DNA of 64,000 nt from Motiliproteus sp965230185. GTDB taxonomy: Bacteria; Pseudomonadota; Gammaproteobacteria; Pseudomonadales; Balneatricaceae. The notes below the pieces were generated by a model. That model made no database searches and was not told the DNA's origin. It worked only from the letters and a program-made list of their open reading frames with translations. Shown here piece after piece: positions 34,928 to 44,985 of this stretch. The position numbers and the translations under genes were made by a program. The stretch lies in contig OZ245995.1 in NCBI GenBank assembly GCA_965230185.1, forward strand, positions 3,286,001-3,350,000, given 5' to 3'. The number at the start of each line of letters is the position of its first letter. The first letter of the stretch is position 1.

Positions 34928-36681
34928 CGGCTCCTGCTGGTCGCCAGCCCTTTAATCCGGTCGCCCATCGGTGGAACCTCTTCAGCATCGATACGGATAT
35001 CCACCAGTGTCGGCGCCTGTTTACTGAACAGCCGGTCAAAATCCAGTGACTGCAGCTGCTGCGGAGTTTCAACGACGATCCCTTCAACGCCCATTGCCGC
35101 CGCCATGGCGGCAAAGTCGATCACCGGCAACTCGAAGCCGATCTGCTCGGCTCCACCAAGTCGCTGCCCATGCTTCACCATACCCAGGGCGTTATCATTC
35201 AGGACAATCATAACCAGCGGCAGACGTTGCTGAAGTGCCGTGGTGATCTCCTGACCACTCATCAGGTAGCTGCCGTCGCCGGTGATGCAGACATGAGGCG
35301 CCGCTTCACGGGCAGCCTGAGAACCGACAGAAGCACCGATCGCCCAGGTCATGGAACCGTACCCCATCGCGATCCGGTAGTAGCCCCGGGTATCCCGGCG
35401 CTGCATAAAGCGAGTCGCCCAGGCCCAGGCGTTGCCGGCATCGATAAAGATACGGGTATCCTCGGGTAATCGGGTTGCGAGCGCACTGAACAGGCGCTGG
35501 GGCTTCAGCGGTACCGCATCGCTGGCGGCGGCGGCCTGTTCAGCTTCGGATAACAGCAATTCATCTGCCGGACGCCGGCGGGATCTGTCAGGACGACGAA
35601 CCGGTTCTTTACGAAATTCATCAACCAGCTGCCTCAGCACTGAGGGGAGGTGGCCATAAACGTGCAGCCGAGCCATCGGCGAGCTGCTGAAATGTTCGAC
35701 CGTATCATCGACATGAACCAGTTTACTGTTCAGCAGGGCCGCTTCCCAGCCACTGGTACCCAGCTCTCCCAGCCGGGTACCGATCGCCACCATAAAGTCA
35801 TAGTCCTGCTCCATGACCAGCTGGCGTGCCCTGGTATGACCGGAGAACCCGAACACGCCATAGTAAAGCGGGTGAGTTTCATCAACCCAGCGTTTACCCA
35901 TCGGCCCGGTAATGACCGGGGCTCCCAGCAGTTCGGCCAGTTTCATAACCAGCTCGCTGTCCTGACGACAACCATCGCCCAGATAGAACGCCACCCGCCC
36001 GGATTCCCTCAAATCCCGGCTGAGGCAACCAAGACTCTGCTGATCAACAGCCAGATTCCGGTTTTTCAGCGTCGCCCCTAAGACGTCATTGTTGATTGAT
36101 ACCCGGCTGTTCAGGACATCCGCTGGCATGCTGATATGCGCCGGGCCTTTGCGTGGCCCATTAGCGGCCATCAGCGCCTGGGCCAGCTTAGTTTCCAGCT
36201 GATCAGGATGAGATACCAGGGTGTTATAGCGAGTGCAGTAACGCAGCATGCCAACCACATCGACGGCCGTACAGGAGCTGTCCTGCAGCGCCTGGCGACC
36301 GAACTTGGGCAGAGCCGTCTGTGCAGTGATCACCAGCATCGGGATGTTATCGCTGTAAGCGCTGGAGACCCCTGTAATCAGATTGGTCGCACCGGGACCG
36401 GTGGTGGAGCAGCAGACACCGGGAAGACCTGTTTCGCGGGAATAACCGTCCGCCATAAAAGCGGCGCCGCTTTCATGCCTCGCCACCACCATTCGAGGGC
36501 CTTCCGGACGCCGGGCGACCGCATCGAAGAAGGGCTCGATGGCACCGCCGGGAACGCCGAAAATCCGACTGATCTCCATTCGGCTGAGGTAGTCGACAAT
36601 AAGGTCGCCACAAGTCACTTCAGTACCGCCGCCTGCCTTCCTGGCATTGTTTTCTCTGTTCCCTGATTTCACTGGTGACAT
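34924..36681 (-). CDS. Thiamine-diphosphate-dependent enzyme, acetolactate synthase family
   Basis: 585 residues with the three-domain ThDP fold. The N-terminal domain has FGVPGGAIEPFFDAV and the catalytic glutamate in VVARHESGAAFMADGYSR. The central domain carries FYLGDGCRQDSE and HVDDTVEHF. The C-terminal cofactor motif is GDGSYLMSGQEITTALQQ, ending at VLNDNALG (GDG-x~26-N). It resembles acetolactate synthase large subunits, but no ilvN-type small subunit is present, so a decarboxylase or other carboligase activity is possible. It is convergent with the two citrate-synthase-like genes. Ribosome-binding site GGAAAGGA. Confidence 0.88.
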   Translation of the reverse strand: MSPVKSGNRENNARKAGGGTEVTCGDLIVDYLSRMEISRIFGVPGGAIEPFFDAVARRPEGPRMVVARHESGAAFMADGYSRETGLPGVCCSTTGPGATNLITGVSSAYSDNIPMLVITAQTALPKFGRQALQDSSCTAVDVVGMLRYCTRYNTLVSHPDQLETKLAQALMAANGPRKGPAHISMPADVLNSRVSINNDVLGATLKNRNLAVDQQSLGCLSRDLRESGRVAFYLGDGCRQDSELVMKLAELLGAPVITGPMGKRWVDETHPLYYGVFGFSGHTRARQLVMEQDYDFMVAIGTRLGELGTSGWEAALLNSKLVHVDDTVEHFSSSPMARLHVYGHLPSVLRQLVDEFRKEPVRRPDRSRRRPADELLLSEAEQAAAASDAVPLKPQRLFSALATRLPEDTRIFIDAGNAWAWATRFMQRRDTRGYYRIAMGYGSMTWAIGASVGSQAAREAAPHVCITGDGSYLMSGQEITTALQQRLPLVMIVLNDNALGMVKHGQRLGGAEQIGFELPVIDFAAMAAAMGVEGIVVETPQQLQSLDFDRLFSKQAPTLVDIRIDAEEVPPMGDRIKGLATSRSR

Positions 36682-36824
36682 ATCCTTTCCTGTTATTATT
36701 CTGACCGATCACAGCTCTGCAATCTGTCGGCAATAGAAGGCGCTGTCCACTGCTATGCCGAGCCCCCCCCTTTCTGGATCGACTCAGCCTGAAAAATAGC
36801 GATGGGATGGAGAAAACCTGAATG

Positions 36825-39299
36825 TCAGCCGAAGAGTTCCTCGATTGGCTTCGGTCGACCCAGGAAATATCCCTGGGCATATTCCACTCGGATCTCCTTG
36901 AGCAGGTTAAGCGTTTCCTGGTCCTCCACAAACTCAGCGACCGTCGACTTGTTCAGCGCATCGGCGACCTCTCGAATCGCTTTCACCAGCGCAAGGTCGA
37001 TACTGTTATTGGTCAGCTCCTTCACAAAGGAACCATCAATCTTAACCGTGTCAGCGGGCAGATTTTTCAGATAGGTAAAGGTGCTGAATCCGGTGCCGAA
37101 GTCATCGATAGAAAAACTGCATCCCATCTCTGACAGCTCGGAGACCATTCGCTGGGTTGCGGCCAGGTTCGACAGACTGGCCGTCTCGGTCAGTTCAAAA
37201 ATAACCCTTTGGGGATCAACGTTGTAGTGTTTCAGCTTACTGGCGATCAGTGGCACTAAGCGGACGTCACTGAACGCCTGCGCCGAGAGGTTGATGGCGA
37301 TTCTGCTCAGTTGCGGATGTTCCGCCAGACTGCTTATCGCTTTGCCAACCACCTGATGATCCAGCAGGTTAGCATCCTCAAGACGTTCCAGCGCGGGGAT
37401 AAACTCCCCCGGATAGACCAGGCGATTATCAATATTGAGCCGCACCAGGGCCTCGTAATAAGCGACCTGACCGGATTCGATATGGACAACGGGCTGGAAA
37501 TGGAGCAGCAGATTATCCTGTTCAACCGCATGCTGGAGAGTATGCATCCACTCCATACTGGATTTTACATCTTCGCTGTCTTTATCGTCAGCGGTATAGA
37601 CATGAACGAGATTGCGACCGTTTCGCTTAGCCACGTAGAGCGCAATATCAGCCTGCTGGAGATAGGCCTGCGGCTTGTCAGCGCTGCCATCGATCAGACT
37701 GATACCGATACTGCAGCTGATCTTGTAGATCTGCTCTTCAAAACGGTAGTGGCCAGCCGCAATCATCTCACAGAGATCTTCAGCGATTCGCTCAGCCTGA
37801 TCAATATCGGTGCCGGTCAGCAGCACCGCAAACTCGTCGCCCCCGATCCGGCACAGGTTGTCGGTTTCACGAAGTCGCTGCTGCAGCTTGCTGGCAACAT
37901 CCTTGAGAACGAAGTCCCCCTGGTTATGCCCCTGGGTGTCGTTGATCGCTTTAAAATGATCCAGATCGATATACAGGAGTGAGTGTATGATGCCAGTGCG
38001 GCGAGCCGCGGCGGCCATCCGACCCAGCTCGCTGTCAAAGTAGTAACGATTAAAGAGTCCGGTCAGGGTATCGTGCAGGGCCAGATGTTCCAGCCGCTGT
38101 TCCGCACTCTTGCGCGCCGAAATATCATCAATGGCGACGGAGATCGCTTCCGCCTGGCTATCCCGGACAATCCGGTTCAGTCGTGCCTCTACCCAGATTT
38201 CATGACCGAATTTGTCCAGCAGCTGAAACTCCAGGCGACAGTGGCTGCTGCGATGACTGTATATGCTATCTATCGCGTCAGAGATGACGTTGCCTTTCTT
38301 GCTATCGTCAGCGCAGACGAACTCGCCAAGCATTTTTCCGGATGTATCCCTGAACGAGCGACCGGTCAGCTGTTTCCATGCCTGGTTAGCAAAAACGATG
38401 GCCCCCTTCTCATCCAGCTCCAGAATTACCGTACTGAGATTATCCAGAATGTGCTGATGCTCCCTGGCCTGAGAGATTCGGGCCTGCTCGTTCTCCCTGA
38501 GCGACTGGATAGTCCGGGTGAACTGCTCATTGCTGATCAGAAAATCCTCGCGACGAGCAGCGATTTCGCAGACTCTGCGTAGCTGTTCGGTACGAAACGG
38601 TTTTGAAATAAAGTCTGCGGCCCCTCGCAACATCAGTTCTTCCGCGAGATCCATAGTGCCATGAGCGGTCATGATAACGACGGTCTGGCCCGGGCGCTTT
38701 GCCATCATCTCCCTCAGCACATCGGGACCGGACATACCGGGTAACATCACATCAAGAAGCACTATGGTGTACTGGCCTTTCTCCCACATTTCCAGACCAG
38801 AGGGACCGTCCGGGGCGATATCGACATCGAACCTGTTGCGCAGGATTCGCTGAATCAGCGCGGCGGTATCCTCGGAGTCTTCGATAGCGAGTACTCTGAC
38901 TTTTCGGGATACATCCCTCTCGGCGGCCACATTACAGAGAATCTGCTCAAGCCGGTTGTGCTGGCTGAAAGGCAGCAGATGATCGATATCGAATTCACGG
39001 GCCGTCACTTCAGCCATCCGGGTACACCAGGTGGAAGCGACAATGACGAAAGGCGTGGACTCACTGCAACTGAAAACACCGGAACGAACCATCCGGGCCA
39101 GCCGCCATCCGTCCAGTTGCCCGGTAAAGATGTCACTGACAACGCAGTGAATATCATGTTTCTTCAGTAACCGGGCCGCTTCTTTGCCGTTTTCAGCCTC
39201 AATAATGTCAAAATTACCCCGGCTTCCAATATAGTTGCTCAATGTCCGCCGTTGTTCATCATTGCCGTTTACCAGCAACAGCTGAGGTAAAGATGCCAT
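36825..39299 (-). CDS. Double-receiver PAS-GGDEF-EAL response regulator
   Basis: 824 residues. Two REC domains: the first (residues ~5-125) and the second (VRVLAIEDSEDTAALI, phospho-acceptor in VLLDVMLPGMSG, VIMTAHGT, SKPF). A PAS domain follows (ILDNLSTVILELDEKGAIVF), then GGDEF with intact active site (CRIGGDEFAVLL) and an I-site RETD five residues before, then EAL (YYEALVRL, INLSAQAF, DDFGTGFSTFTYLK). It could synthesise and hydrolyse c-di-GMP under phosphorelay control. The histidine kinase at 29470 lacks its own regulator and is a possible partner, though a gene pair on the opposite strand separates them. Confidence 0.92.
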   Translation of the reverse strand: MASLPQLLLVNGNDEQRRTLSNYIGSRGNFDIIEAENGKEAARLLKKHDIHCVVSDIFTGQLDGWRLARMVRSGVFSCSESTPFVIVASTWCTRMAEVTAREFDIDHLLPFSQHNRLEQILCNVAAERDVSRKVRVLAIEDSEDTAALIQRILRNRFDVDIAPDGPSGLEMWEKGQYTIVLLDVMLPGMSGPDVLREMMAKRPGQTVVIMTAHGTMDLAEELMLRGAADFISKPFRTEQLRRVCEIAARREDFLISNEQFTRTIQSLRENEQARISQAREHQHILDNLSTVILELDEKGAIVFANQAWKQLTGRSFRDTSGKMLGEFVCADDSKKGNVISDAIDSIYSHRSSHCRLEFQLLDKFGHEIWVEARLNRIVRDSQAEAISVAIDDISARKSAEQRLEHLALHDTLTGLFNRYYFDSELGRMAAAARRTGIIHSLLYIDLDHFKAINDTQGHNQGDFVLKDVASKLQQRLRETDNLCRIGGDEFAVLLTGTDIDQAERIAEDLCEMIAAGHYRFEEQIYKISCSIGISLIDGSADKPQAYLQQADIALYVAKRNGRNLVHVYTADDKDSEDVKSSMEWMHTLQHAVEQDNLLLHFQPVVHIESGQVAYYEALVRLNIDNRLVYPGEFIPALERLEDANLLDHQVVGKAISSLAEHPQLSRIAINLSAQAFSDVRLVPLIASKLKHYNVDPQRVIFELTETASLSNLAATQRMVSELSEMGCSFSIDDFGTGFSTFTYLKNLPADTVKIDGSFVKELTNNSIDLALVKAIREVADALNKSTVAEFVEDQETLNLLKEIRVEYAQGYFLGRPKPIEELFG

Positions 39300-39969
39300 T
39301 CTCTAACGCCCTTATTTCTGATCTTTACACGTGCCTGAGTTTCTGCGTGCCCGGATAACATATGCTATTCAAGCCTTTAATGGAATTTCTTTATAACCTA
39401 ATTTTCAAAAACTTGAGCCAGGACATTCTTCGCCAGCCACAAAAGCCGATTTAAGGCCCAACTGGTTGACTATTCAGAGGATACTGATTCAGCAATCACC
39501 GATAAAAGCTCTCTTGCCAGGGCACCTCGCAGAGCTCATCAGGTCCCGGAGCTTCCTTCGTCCGCGAAACAGTATTGCGGGTATTCATTATCAACTCAGG
39601 TTGGGAACGGACTGGCAGGAACGCGTGATAAGCGGGTAGAAAACAAGAAACTATCAAGTCAGATCCCGGCACGGGCTGGTCGGATACTTGTCGGGCCCCG
39701 GAGCCGGAGCGATAGCTGAAAACCTCTTCGTGCACAACGGCCGAAAAAGCCTCGAACAGGTGGCGCCAATCGAATTATACCCGACTGGCTTACTGCCTCT
39801 CTGCATTGTCAGGCCCCATTGAACTGCAAATGGGGGCGGTTGTTATTACTGCCGGCGCCTCTGCACCACTATGTAACCGGCACCGAATGCCTCAATTCGG
39901 TAACGATTACCGGAGACCTCTCCCGTCGAAATCGCCCCTTCGACCTCAGCTGAAGGGGTCGATCATCGC
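39300..39969. other. 670-base gap without a supportable gene
   Basis: AT-rich upstream region of the double-receiver gene at 39300-39420, likely its promoter. Open frames further on lack ribosome-binding sites and family resemblance. CCCCATT/AATGGGG near 39812-39833 forms a 7-bp hairpin, and the chemoreceptor terminator is at the right edge. Confidence 0.4.
39935..39958 (-). terminator. Hairpin after the chemoreceptor gene
   Basis: CCCCTTC (39935-39941) pairs with GAAGGGG (39952-39958), 12 bases past the chemoreceptor stop on the minus strand. The following sequence is only weakly T-rich (GATTTCG). Confidence 0.5.
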
Positions 39970-41610
39970 TCAGCCGGAAACAGTAAACCGTCCTGCCATC
40001 TGCTCCAGGTGATCTGCCAGCCGCGCCAGCTCTTCACTGGACTGGTTGACCTGCCCCGCACCCACAGCGCTCTCTTCCGAGATACGGCTGATATTAACAA
40101 TATTACTGTTTATCTCTTCGGCGACAGCGGACTGTTCTTCCGAGGCGCTGGCCACCTGAGTGGTCATCATGTCGATCTGTGCAACCGCCGCGGTAATCTC
40201 TTCCAGTGAGTCCCGGGCCCGTTCGGCCTGATCAACCACCTGGCTGGTGGCCTCTTTGCTCTCAATCATCGCAGTCGCCGCAGCGCGGGATCCTTCCTGA
40301 AGGTTCTGAATAACGTCATAGATTTCCCGTGTGGATTCATGGGTCCTTGACGACAGGCTTCTGACCTCGTCGGCCACCACGGCAAACCCTCTGCCCTGCT
40401 CCCCGGCCCGAGCCGCTTCGATGGCAGCATTCAGGGCCAGCAGGTTGGTCTGCTCGGCAATGCCGGTAATAACCTCTACGATTGAGGAAATATTCTCACT
40501 CTGGGACTCCAGGGTATGAGTGAGCTGCTCGGCGTTCTGCAGCTTCTCCGACAGATGGATGACCGACTCCATCGCCTGTTCAACCACCTGCTTGCCGCTA
40601 TCAGCAGAATTCGAGGCGTTATGGGATGCCTGAGCCGCTTCCCCGATGCTTTTGGCGACATCATGGACCGTCGCCGACATCTCGGTCATGGCGGTCGCAA
40701 CCAGCCGGCTTTCATCTTTCTGCTTTTCCATGCCGGTCAGGGTCTGGCTGGTCGTCACCGACAGCTCGGTGGAAGCACTCGCTACCTGCGAGGTGGCCGC
40801 GGTCATCTCATGCAGGACCTCATTGAAGCTGTCGAGCATGCCGTCAAAGGCGCGGGCCATCTCGACAAATTCATCGCTCCCCTGCAGGTCGGAACGAATA
40901 GTCAGATCATGACTTTCGGCAACCTCCACCATCTGCGTCTTCAGAGACTGTACCGGCCCGAGTATCGACCGACTTACCAGATACACGGCCGCCAGGGTCA
41001 GTGCCAGAATCACCAGAGTGGTCTGAACCGCGGTCCATAACTCCTGCTGATAAGCCGTTTCAATGTCGTCGGTGTAAACGCCGGTACCGATCACCCAACC
41101 CCAGTCCGGAAACAGGCGCACATAGGACAATTTACTGATGGGCACGGCCTCACCGGGACGCTCCCAGTAGTAATCCACATAACCGTCACCCTGACTGCCG
41201 GCGATGTTGACCATCTCCCGGAACAGCTGCTTACCGTTGGGATCCTCCTGGGTGCTCATGTCCCTGCCTTCCAGCGCCGGCTTAAAGGGGTGCATCAGCA
41301 TCCGATACTGACGATCGAGGACAAAGAAGTACTCTTTACCGTCGTAGCGCAACGCCCTCAGGGCAGCAATCGCTTCCTGCCGGGCCTCGGCTTCGGTCAA
41401 TTTACCCTCTGTCACCAGCGCTGCTTCCCGGGTCAGCACTGAATAGGCGATGTCCGTATACTGTCGAAGCTGACTCGCTTTTTCGCGATTCAGATCCTGC
41501 CACAACTGATTCAGAGAAAATGCCTGACTGATGATGATACCCAGGGTGGCGATCACCACGACCAGCATCAGTTTACTGCGTACTCTGAGACGACCAGACA
41601 GACTGCTCAT
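39970..41610 (-). CDS. Methyl-accepting chemotaxis protein with single Cache sensor
   Basis: 546 residues from the start at 41610, which has AAGGAG eight bases upstream; the frame is open 24 codons more. First helix LMLVVVIATLGIIISQAF, then a periplasmic single-Cache domain (LRYDGKEYFFVLDRQYRMLM, GRDMSTQEDPNGKQLF, WGWVIGTGVYTDDIE), a second helix, HAMP, and the conserved signalling tip QTNLLALNAAIEAARAGEQG with GFAVVADEVRSLS. No pentapeptide for CheR tethering is seen at the C-terminus (GRFTVSG). sCache_2 receptors often sense small carboxylates. It stands alone. Confidence 0.93.
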   Translation of the reverse strand: MSSLSGRLRVRSKLMLVVVIATLGIIISQAFSLNQLWQDLNREKASQLRQYTDIAYSVLTREAALVTEGKLTEAEARQEAIAALRALRYDGKEYFFVLDRQYRMLMHPFKPALEGRDMSTQEDPNGKQLFREMVNIAGSQGDGYVDYYWERPGEAVPISKLSYVRLFPDWGWVIGTGVYTDDIETAYQQELWTAVQTTLVILALTLAAVYLVSRSILGPVQSLKTQMVEVAESHDLTIRSDLQGSDEFVEMARAFDGMLDSFNEVLHEMTAATSQVASASTELSVTTSQTLTGMEKQKDESRLVATAMTEMSATVHDVAKSIGEAAQASHNASNSADSGKQVVEQAMESVIHLSEKLQNAEQLTHTLESQSENISSIVEVITGIAEQTNLLALNAAIEAARAGEQGRGFAVVADEVRSLSSRTHESTREIYDVIQNLQEGSRAAATAMIESKEATSQVVDQAERARDSLEEITAAVAQIDMMTTQVASASEEQSAVAEEINSNIVNISRISEESAVGAGQVNQSSEELARLADHLEQMAGRFTVSG

Positions 41611-41932
41611 TACCTGCTCCTTCAAGTCCGAAAGCGGTTCTTTCCCTCTGGCTTCCGATGCAGCATCGCCATAAGAGGACAAATTAAGATACTCGACTTT
41701 AGTCGGGCGCAGCTACATTAGCACAGCCACCTATAAGCAGGTACTAATTTTGATGACCGTTTTATCACAATCCTGTGATTATTGACCGAGATCAGTAACC
41801 AAAATCTCAAAACCCATGCCTGCCGCTCAACCAGCTATCACCAGGAACAATCCGGGACCACATGTTTTATGGAGATTAAAAAGGCTCCCGAAGGAGCCTT
41901 ATAGTCGGTGAAACATAAGAAGCGGAATCCAC
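41611..41932. other. Gap with an inverted repeat and the symporter terminator
   Basis: ATCACA-ATCC-TGTGAT (41764-41779) is a perfect 6-bp inverted repeat about 150 bases upstream of the chemoreceptor start; the half-site order is opposite to a CRP site. A terminator for the symporter gene lies at its right side. No gene seen. Confidence 0.4.
41881..41900 (-). terminator. Rho-independent terminator of the aspartate lyase/symporter operon
   Basis: Read on the minus strand: AAGGCTCC, TTCG tetraloop, GGAGCCTT, then TTT. An 8-bp stem with U-tract, 32 bases past the symporter stop. Confidence 0.85.
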
Positions 41933-43219
41933 TCAGGCCGATCGGTAAGCGCCGGCTACCTGGTTATAGACCGACTCATCCAGCTCATCTTCGCTCTTGC
42001 TGACCAGCAGCGAGACCATCATGTCACCACAGACATTGACGGTGGTACGAGCCATATCGAGGATACGATCGATACCGGCGATGATGGCGAGCCCCTCCAT
42101 CGGCAGACCCACCGTCGTCAGCACCAGCGACAGCATAATCAGGCCGGCACCTGGCACACCGGCGGTACCGATGGATGCCAGGGTTGCCGTCATGATGATA
42201 GCCAGGTAGTCGGTAAAGGCCAGATCAACCCCGAAAGCCTGAGCCACGAACAGCGCCGCCACCCCCTGATACAGGGCAGTGCCGTCCATATTGATAGTGG
42301 CGCCCAGAGGCAACACGAAGCTGGAAATCCCTTTGGAGACCCCCAGCTCTTCCCGAGCAGCCTTAATAGTCGCCGGGAGGGTTCCGGAACTGCTGGTAGT
42401 GGTAAAGGCAACAGCCGCCGGATTTACCAGCCCTTTCAGATAACGCACCGGATTAAGCCGACCGACAACACTGACCAGACCGGTATAGAACACCAGCACA
42501 TGGATCAGGCAGCCGATATAGGCCACCGCAATCACCTTAATCAGCGGCAGAAGAATCTCCATGCCATATTTCCCGGCAACCCAGGCCATCAGACCGAAGA
42601 CACCATAAGGGGCCAGCTTCATCACCATCTCAGTCAGCTTATACATCCCCTCGGCGAGGCTTTCGAACACCCGGATGGCCGGCTGGCCTTTCTCACCGCA
42701 GAAATTCAGAGCCAGACCCAGACCCAGCGCGAACACGATAATCTGCAGAATGTTCCCGGCGGCCAGCGCATTGATCGGGTTTCTGGGAATCAGGTTCAGC
42801 AACGTCTGCACCAGCGTCGGAGCTTCCTTCGCGGCCGGCGCGGTACCGGTGGTCGTCATATCCAGCCCCAGTCCCGGCGCGAACAGAGTCGCCAGACCCA
42901 GACCGATACTGATCGCAACCGCCGTTGTTCCCAGGTAGCATGCGACTGATTTCAGGCCAACACGTCCCATCTTACGGGTATCCTGCATCGAGGTGACACC
43001 CACCACCAGAGAGCAGAACACCAGCGGTACGATCAGCATCTTGATGGCATTGATAAACAGGGTGCCAATCGGCTTCAGCAGTTCGGAATCGGGCCCCATA
43101 ACGGCGCCGACAATGACACCAAGCACCATGCCGATCAGAATTTTCTTCCAGAGAGCAAGGCCGCCCCATAGCCCCGGCCGGCCGGTAGCTGAGGAGGTCG
43201 CATCATAAGTCTGTTGCAT
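41933..43219 (-). CDS. Dicarboxylate/amino acid:cation symporter (DAACS family)
   Basis: 428 residues of the GltP/DctA-type fold. Signature regions: LINAIKMLIVPLVFCSLVVG-like segment (FINAIKMLIVPLVF), hairpin 1 with TTSSSGTLPATIKAA, the NMDGTALYQG motif of TM7, and AGVPGAGLIMLSLVL of hairpin 2, all needed for cation-coupled aspartate, glutamate or C4-dicarboxylate uptake. It starts 54 bases after aspartate ammonia-lyase with ribosome-binding site AAGGA and is followed by a strong terminator, so the two form an operon. Aspartate or fumarate is the likely substrate. Confidence 0.93.
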   Translation of the reverse strand: MQQTYDATSSATGRPGLWGGLALWKKILIGMVLGVIVGAVMGPDSELLKPIGTLFINAIKMLIVPLVFCSLVVGVTSMQDTRKMGRVGLKSVACYLGTTAVAISIGLGLATLFAPGLGLDMTTTGTAPAAKEAPTLVQTLLNLIPRNPINALAAGNILQIIVFALGLGLALNFCGEKGQPAIRVFESLAEGMYKLTEMVMKLAPYGVFGLMAWVAGKYGMEILLPLIKVIAVAYIGCLIHVLVFYTGLVSVVGRLNPVRYLKGLVNPAAVAFTTTSSSGTLPATIKAAREELGVSKGISSFVLPLGATINMDGTALYQGVAALFVAQAFGVDLAFTDYLAIIMTATLASIGTAGVPGAGLIMLSLVLTTVGLPMEGLAIIAGIDRILDMARTTVNVCGDMMVSLLVSKSEDELDESVYNQVAGAYRSA

Positions 43220-43273
43220 AACAGTTTCCTTTTATGATTGTTGTGGGAGAGAAGGTAAGGCTGTCCTGCCGAC

Positions 43274-44710
43274 TCAGGCAGAACGGCGTCGGGGACTGAT
43301 CATGGTTTCCGGCTGCATCAGTTCGGCCAGCGTGGCCTCATCCAGCAGCTGCTCTTCGCGAATCAGCTCAAGTACACCGCGTCCGGTTTCCAGCGCGGTT
43401 CTGGCGATGCGGGTGGCGTTCTCATAACCGATATAGGGATTGACGGCGGTAACAATGCCGATGCTGCCGTCCACCAGCTGCTGGCAACGCTCGACATTGG
43501 CGCTGATATCACGCACACAGCGGTTGTTGAGCATAGTCATCGCCTGACTCAGCATGCGAATCGACTCCAGCAGGTTCCAGGCGATCAGTGGTTCCATCGC
43601 ATTCAACTGCAGCTGCCCCGCTTCGGCCGCCATAGTCACCGCCAGATCGTTGCCAATCACCTGATAGGCCACCTGATTGACCGCTTCCGGTATGACCGGA
43701 TTGATCTTGCCGGGCATGATCGAGCTGCCGGGCTGCTGTGGTGGCAGGTTGATTTCATTGAGGCCGCAACGTGGTCCCATACTCAACAACCGCAGATCGT
43801 TGGATATTTTCGACAGTTTCACCGCCAGCCGCTTCAGCATGCCGGAGAAGAGCACGAAGGCCCCCATATCGGAACTGGCTTCGACCAGATCCGAGGCACG
43901 CCTGAATTCGAAGCCACTGATCTGCGACAACTGAGCCACCGCCAGACGGGCATACTCGGGATCGGTATTGATGCCGGTGCCAATTGCGGTGCCGCCCAGG
44001 TTAACCTCTTTCAGCAGATCGGTCAGTCCGGCAACCCGTTCGATATCCTCACTGAGAGTGGTGGCGAATGACTGAAACTCCTGACCGAGGGTCATCGGTA
44101 CGGCGTCCTGCAGCTGCGTACGACCCATTTTCAGAACAGCGCTGAATTCCTCGCCTTTTGCCGCACATGCATCTTTCAGCGCGGTCAGCGTTTTCACCAG
44201 TTCACCGTGCTTGAGCAGGATCGCCAGCCTTACCGCTGTGGGATAGGCATCATTGGTGGACTGCGACATATTGACGTCGTTGTTGGGATGCAGATACTGG
44301 TATTCACCTTTGTTATGGCCCATCAGCTGCAGGCCAATGTTGGCGATAACCTCGTTGGCGTTCATGTTGGTGGACGTACCGGCGCCCCCCTGGATCATAT
44401 CCACCACAAACTGATCGTGATAATTGCCCGCAATAATCTGCTCCACCGCCGCTTCAATGGCGCTGAGTTTTTCGCTGCTGAGCAGGCCCAGCTGATGATT
44501 GGCTCTGGCACAGGCGAGCTTGACCATCGCCAGCGCCGTCACCAGCTGCGGAAAGTGATTAAGCGATATGCCGGAAAGATCGAAGTTGTCGCAGGCCCGT
44601 TGCGTCTGTATGCCGTAGAAAACCTCGGCTGGCACCGACGCCTCTCCCAGCAGATCCTTTTCACGTCGAACGCTCAGTGCCGCTGAAACGTGGGAATGAT
44701 CACCCATCAA
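43274..44710 (-). CDS. aspA: Aspartate ammonia-lyase
   Basis: 478 residues, full length. Converts L-aspartate to fumarate and ammonia. Family features: the REKDLLGEASVPAEVFYGIQ opening, GGAGTSTNMNANEV, HPNNDVNMSQSTND (the TSSNMN and HPND-type elements), GRTQLQDAVPMTLGQEF, and the fumarase-superfamily signature GSSIMPGKINPV with the catalytic serine. T-x-GGTAIGTGIN is also present. The arrangement favours aspartase over fumarase, which is supported by the adjacent symporter and Asp/Glu racemase gene. The start is an ATGATG pair with GAGG upstream. A sigma-54 promoter is about 105 bases upstream. Confidence 0.93.
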   Translation of the reverse strand: MMGDHSHVSAALSVRREKDLLGEASVPAEVFYGIQTQRACDNFDLSGISLNHFPQLVTALAMVKLACARANHQLGLLSSEKLSAIEAAVEQIIAGNYHDQFVVDMIQGGAGTSTNMNANEVIANIGLQLMGHNKGEYQYLHPNNDVNMSQSTNDAYPTAVRLAILLKHGELVKTLTALKDACAAKGEEFSAVLKMGRTQLQDAVPMTLGQEFQSFATTLSEDIERVAGLTDLLKEVNLGGTAIGTGINTDPEYARLAVAQLSQISGFEFRRASDLVEASSDMGAFVLFSGMLKRLAVKLSKISNDLRLLSMGPRCGLNEINLPPQQPGSSIMPGKINPVIPEAVNQVAYQVIGNDLAVTMAAEAGQLQLNAMEPLIAWNLLESIRMLSQAMTMLNNRCVRDISANVERCQQLVDGSIGIVTAVNPYIGYENATRIARTALETGRGVLELIREEQLLDEATLAELMQPETMISPRRRSA

Positions 44711-44813
44711 TGTATGCCTCTGTCGTTGTTATTGGTGTTATTGCCGCTACTGACCGCCCGCTGGCTGTGCTTATCTGAAGCCGGCCGATTGCTGACGGTC
44801 TGCCATAGACAGA

Positions 44814-44829
44814 GCAAAGCAGATGCCAC
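44814..44829 (-). promoter_or_regulatory. Sigma-54 (RpoN) promoter of aspA
   Basis: Read on the minus strand, GTGGCATCTGCTTTGC matches the -24/-12 consensus TGGCAC-N5-TTGC with one change. It lies ~105 bases before the aspA start. The linked response regulator at 45854 has the GAFTGA sigma-54 contact motif, which makes this promoter functionally plausible. Confidence 0.75.
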
Positions 44830-44985
44830 TTTTCCAAAAGATTCGTAAGCTTCTGAAATAAAATTGTTTTTTCAACAAGCAGAAAAAGACACTCCGATCC
44901 AAAGGGCTATAACCGCCGGAATACCCCTTAGCAGACAGAGCGAAATGTTTTTATTTTTCAATGTAATACAGAAGATAACCCTGGT

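Noticed and set aside
39496..39735. 79-codon minus-strand ORF in the chemoreceptor-side gap
   Set aside because: No good ribosome-binding site, low-complexity composition and no recognisable domain.
41764..41779. Candidate CRP site ATCACA-N4-TGTGAT
   Set aside because: The half-sites are in the opposite order to TGTGA-N6-TCACA and the spacing is wrong. Kept only as an inverted repeat.
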